Source of the DNA: JAJUFS01 sp036381175
Lineage (GTDB): Bacteria > Pseudomonadota > Gammaproteobacteria > Natronospirales > JAJUFS01
Direction: 5' to 3'
Assembly: GCA_036381175.1 (NCBI GenBank)
Contig: DASVDI010000019.1
Span: forward strand, 1 to 64,000
Length of the DNA: 64,000 bases
The notes beneath the pieces are model-generated. The model worked only from the letters and a program-made list of their open reading frames with translations. It was not told the origin of the DNA and did not search any database. Of this stretch, positions 61,531 through 64,000 are shown in pieces. The first letter of the stretch is position 1, and each line of letters begins with the position of its first letter. Position numbers and translations under genes: made by a program.

Positions 61531-63021
61531 CTATTCAACTTCCGGGCGCATCGCGGGGAAGAGAAGCACATCACGAATCGACGGCGCATCGGTGAAGAGC
61601 ATGACCAGCCGGTCAATACCGATGCCCTCGCCCGCCGTCGGCGGCATGCCGTATTCCAGTGCGCGAATGTAATCGGCGTCGAAGTACATGGCCTCGACGT
61701 CGCCAGCGTCCTTCGCCGCAACCTGCTCGCGGAAACGTTCGGCCTGGTCTTCGGCGTCGTTCAGCTCCGAAAATCCGTTCGCGATTTCGCGACCGCCGAC
61801 GAAAAGCTCGAAACGGTCGGTCACGCTCGGGTCTTCGTCATTGCGGCGCGAGAGCGGCGAAACTTCGGTCGGGTAATGCGTGATGAAGGTCGGATCCTTG
61901 AGCTGGTCCTCGACGGTCTTCTCGAAAATCTCGATCAGCAATTTGCCGGCGCCGTAATTCTTCTGCACGGGAATTTTCAGTTGCGCACAAAGCTCCGCGA
62001 GATAATCGCGATCATCAAATCGCGCGGCATCGAAATCCGGGTTATACGCGGCGACCGCTTCCTTCACGGTCATGCGCGTGAAGGGCTTTGCGAAATCAAA
62101 TTCCTCGCCCTGGTACTTCACAATCGCTGATTCACAAACGGATTCGGCGATCCCACGCATCATGCGTTCGGTGAAATCGAGCAGGTCGCGGTAATCCGCA
62201 TACGCCCAGTAGAACTCCAGCATGGTGAACTCGGGATTGTGCCGCGTCGAAACACCTTCATTGCGGAAATTTCGATTGATTTCATAAACCCGCTCGAAAC
62301 CGCCGACGACAAGACGCTTGAGATAAAGCTCCGGCGCGATGCGCAGATAAAGCTCGACGTCGAGCGCGTTGTGATGCGTAACGAACGGCCGCGCGATGGC
62401 ACCGCCGGGAATCGGCTGCATCATCGGCGTTTCGACTTCCATGAAGCCGTGACCGTTCATGAAATCGCGAATGAACTGAACGATACGCGTGCGCATGCGA
62501 AATGTTTCGCGCGCCTGTTCGTTCATGATGAGATCAACGTAACGCTGCCGGTAGCGCAGCTCCATGTCAGTCATGCCGTGATACTTGTCCGGCAGCGGGC
62601 GCAGTGATTTCGTCAGCAGGCGAAAATTATCGGCCTTCACGGAAAGCTCACCGGTCTTCGTGACGAACAACACACCTTCCGCCGCGACGATGTCGCCGAT
62701 GTCCCAGCCCTTGAACGCCTGGTAAACACCTTCCGGCAATTCATCGCGCTGCAGGAACACCTGGATGCGCCCGGATTCGTCCTGCACCTGGATGAAACTC
62801 GCCTTGCCCATGACGCGCTTCGCCATCATGCGCCCGGCGATATGCACGCGAACGTTCTCCGCCTCGAGTTTCTCGCTACCCGCCTCGCCATACATGCCAT
62901 GCAGATCGGCGGCGAGCGCATCGCGGCGAAAATCGTTCGGAAATACCGAGCCTGCTTCGCGCAACGCGCGCAGCTTTTCGCGGCGTTCGGTAATCAGGCG
63001 GTTTTCTTCGTTGTCGCTCAT
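61531..63021 (-). CDS. lysS: Lysyl-tRNA synthetase (class II)
   Basis: Charges tRNA-Lys. 496 residues. N-terminal OB-fold anticodon-binding domain with VHIAGRMMAKRVMGKASFIQVQD; class II motif 1 region FMEVETPMMQPIPGGAIARPF; motif 2 FRNEGVSTRHNPEFTMLEFYWAYADY; motif 3 GEGIGIDRLVMLFTD. Downstream of prfB, the E. coli order, but separated by a repeat of about 190 bp. Confidence 0.97.
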   Translation of the reverse strand: MSDNEENRLITERREKLRALREAGSVFPNDFRRDALAADLHGMYGEAGSEKLEAENVRVHIAGRMMAKRVMGKASFIQVQDESGRIQVFLQRDELPEGVYQAFKGWDIGDIVAAEGVLFVTKTGELSVKADNFRLLTKSLRPLPDKYHGMTDMELRYRQRYVDLIMNEQARETFRMRTRIVQFIRDFMNGHGFMEVETPMMQPIPGGAIARPFVTHHNALDVELYLRIAPELYLKRLVVGGFERVYEINRNFRNEGVSTRHNPEFTMLEFYWAYADYRDLLDFTERMMRGIAESVCESAIVKYQGEEFDFAKPFTRMTVKEAVAAYNPDFDAARFDDRDYLAELCAQLKIPVQKNYGAGKLLIEIFEKTVEDQLKDPTFITHYPTEVSPLSRRNDEDPSVTDRFELFVGGREIANGFSELNDAEDQAERFREQVAAKDAGDVEAMYFDADYIRALEYGMPPTAGEGIGIDRLVMLFTDAPSIRDVLLFPAMRPEVE

Positions 63022-63038
63022 TCAACTCATCCTAAAGA

Positions 63039-63142
63039 ATGGACAGGATTAACAGGATTTTTCAGAATTAACAGGATTAAAAAGCAATTAAAAAATAATC
63101 CTGTGAATTCGCTTTTAAAAATCCTGTTAATCCTGTCCATTG
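63039..63142. repeat. AACAGGATT inverted repeat, full copy
   Basis: Arms ATGGACAGGATTAACAGG and CCTGTTAATCCTGTCCAT, with GAATTAACAGGATT and AATCCTGTGAATTC inside. Between prfB and lysS. Confidence 0.88.
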
Positions 63143-63168
63143 CCTTTGCTTTTGTTTTTACAGGAACG

Positions 63169-63188
63169 GCGGGCAAAGCCCGCCCTAC
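63169..63188. repeat. Short GCGGGCAAAGCCCGC palindrome
   Basis: GCGGGC and GCCCGC flank an AAA loop, followed by CCTAC. It is an intergenic hairpin close to the prfB stop codon and lies next to the AACAGGATT repeat. Confidence 0.5.
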
Positions 63189-63209
63189 GCATTCTGTCCG
63201 TCGACCTTT

Positions 63210-64000
63210 TTACAAACCCTGCTTCAGCGATTCCTCGATGAAAGGATTCAGATCGCCATCCAGCACGGCCTGCGGATTTCCCGTTTCATGGTTCGTTCTC
63301 AGATCCTTGATGCGCGATTGATCCAGCACGTAGGAACGGATCTGGCTGCCCCAGCCGATATCGGACTTACTGTCTTCCACCTTCTGCTGCTCGGCGCGGC
63401 GTTTCTGCATTTCCATTTCGTACAGTTTCGCCTTCAACTGTTTCATCGCGGTCGCGCGGTTCTTGTGCTGCGAGCGGTCGCTCTGGCAGGCAACGACAAT
63501 GCCGGATGGTTCGTGCGTGATACGAATCGCGGATTCCGTGCGGTTGACGTGCTGACCGCCAGCGCCGGATGCGCGATACGTATCAACGCGCAGATCGGCG
63601 GGATTGATGTCGATCTCGAAATCATCATCGATCTCCGGGGACACGAACACGGATGCGAATGACGTGTGCCGGCGATTGCCGGAGTCGAACGGCGATTTGC
63701 GCACCAGGCGATGCACGCCGGTTTCCGTGCGCAGCCAGCCGAAGGCGTAATCGCCGGCAAAGCGCACGGTCGCGCTCTTGATGCCCGCAACTTCACCGGC
63801 CGACGCTTCGATGATCTCGGTCGCGAAGCCATTCTTCTCGCCCCAGCGAAGATACATTCGCAAAAGCATCTCCGACCAGTCCTGCGCCTCGGTGCCGCCC
63901 GAGCCCGCCTGGATATCGACGAACGCATTCGATTTATCCATCTCGCCCGCGAACATGCGCGTGAACTCGAGCTTCTCGACATCCGCTTCCAGCGCATCAA
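63210..64000 (-). CDS. prfB: Peptide chain release factor 2, 5' part missing
   Basis: Terminates translation at UAA and UGA. About 263 residues of the C-terminal part are in the window; the 5' end, with the programmed frameshift expected near codon 25, lies beyond 64000. The reading continues to the window edge as DALEADVEKLEFTRMFAGEMD. The UGA-recognition tripeptide SPF (KSPFDSGNRRHTSFASVF) and the peptidyl-transferase GGQ (SGAGGQHVNRTES) are intact. Upstream of lysS as in E. coli. Confidence 0.97.
   Translation of the reverse strand, partial: DALEADVEKLEFTRMFAGEMDKSNAFVDIQAGSGGTEAQDWSEMLLRMYLRWGEKNGFATEIIEASAGEVAGIKSATVRFAGDYAFGWLRTETGVHRLVRKSPFDSGNRRHTSFASVFVSPEIDDDFEIDINPADLRVDTYRASGAGGQHVNRTESAIRITHEPSGIVVACQSDRSQHKNRATAMKQLKAKLYEMEMQKRRAEQQKVEDSKSDIGWGSQIRSYVLDQSRIKDLRTNHETGNPQAVLDGDLNPFIEESLKQGL

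Noticed and set aside
60679..63142. CRISPR-like array from repeated AACAGGATT units
   Set aside because: Units are short, adjacent, palindromic and lack unique spacers of regular length; no cas genes are present.

Overview
The window comes from a high-GC gammaproteobacterium. The evidence is the tmRNA tag (ANDDNYALAA), the gene order rpoE-rseA-rseB-rseC-degQ-grx-lepA-lepB-DUF4845-rnc-era-recO-pdxJ-acpS with nadB divergent (the order known from Pseudomonas and relatives), linked prfB and lysS, and an sdhCDAB cluster next to sdhE-ygfX. No phage, plasmid, transposase or CRISPR module is visible, so this looks like chromosomal core sequence. I cannot name a genus.

Layout. 1-315: 3' part of ssrA (tmRNA) and its terminator. 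0.5-7.4 kb: flavin reductase, Nu-class-like GST, OPT transporter, secreted S8 protease, and an EVE-like/DUF3883 protein. 7.5-13 kb: small lipoprotein, DUF1232 protein, NhaC antiporter with a coupled small ORF, and the Prc protease. 13.3-21.7 kb: efflux operon with one membrane-fusion protein, a DUF2884-like periplasmic protein and two tandem RND permeases. 21.9-26.9 kb: coiled-coil protein, DUF1249 protein and ppsR, divergent from ppsA. 27-31.9 kb: large lipoprotein divergent from a LuxR-type regulator, then a DUF4398 lipoprotein and an OmpA-like lipoprotein. 32-35.9 kb: NDH-2, a doubtful basic ORF, tRNA-Ala(CGC), GNAT, peroxiredoxin, a LAB_N protein and YjbQ. 36-41.3 kb: PadR regulator with a second MFP-RND pump, then a PA3496-like protein. 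41.3-53.2 kb: HdfR-like LysR regulator, then the long minus-strand operon from rpoE to acpS. 53.4-60.7 kb: nadB, ygfX-sdhE, sdhB-A-D-C, an SdhAF4-like gene and ygfZ. 60.8-64 kb: GST, lysS and the 3' part of prfB, which is cut by the window end.

How the genes fit together. Envelope homeostasis dominates: sigma-E with its anti-sigma system, DegQ, Prc, LepB and three RND permeases. A second theme is respiratory metabolism: a complete succinate dehydrogenase with two dedicated assembly factors, NDH-2, and NadB. PpsR/PpsA is a gluconeogenic switch.

Between the genes there are several families of dispersed, non-coding inverted repeats. One is about 100 bp and built from AACAGGATT units (five copies). 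One is about 75 bp with nested GTAGGTTGGGGTGAG/GAACCCCAAC palindromes (three copies). One contains TAGCCCGGAT (two copies). These repeats, the EVE-DUF3883 protein with an apparently replaced catalytic residue, the tandem-RND operon with an inserted periplasmic gene, and an orphan terminator that suggests a small RNA are the parts most worth a second look. I did not find a clear previously undescribed multi-gene system.
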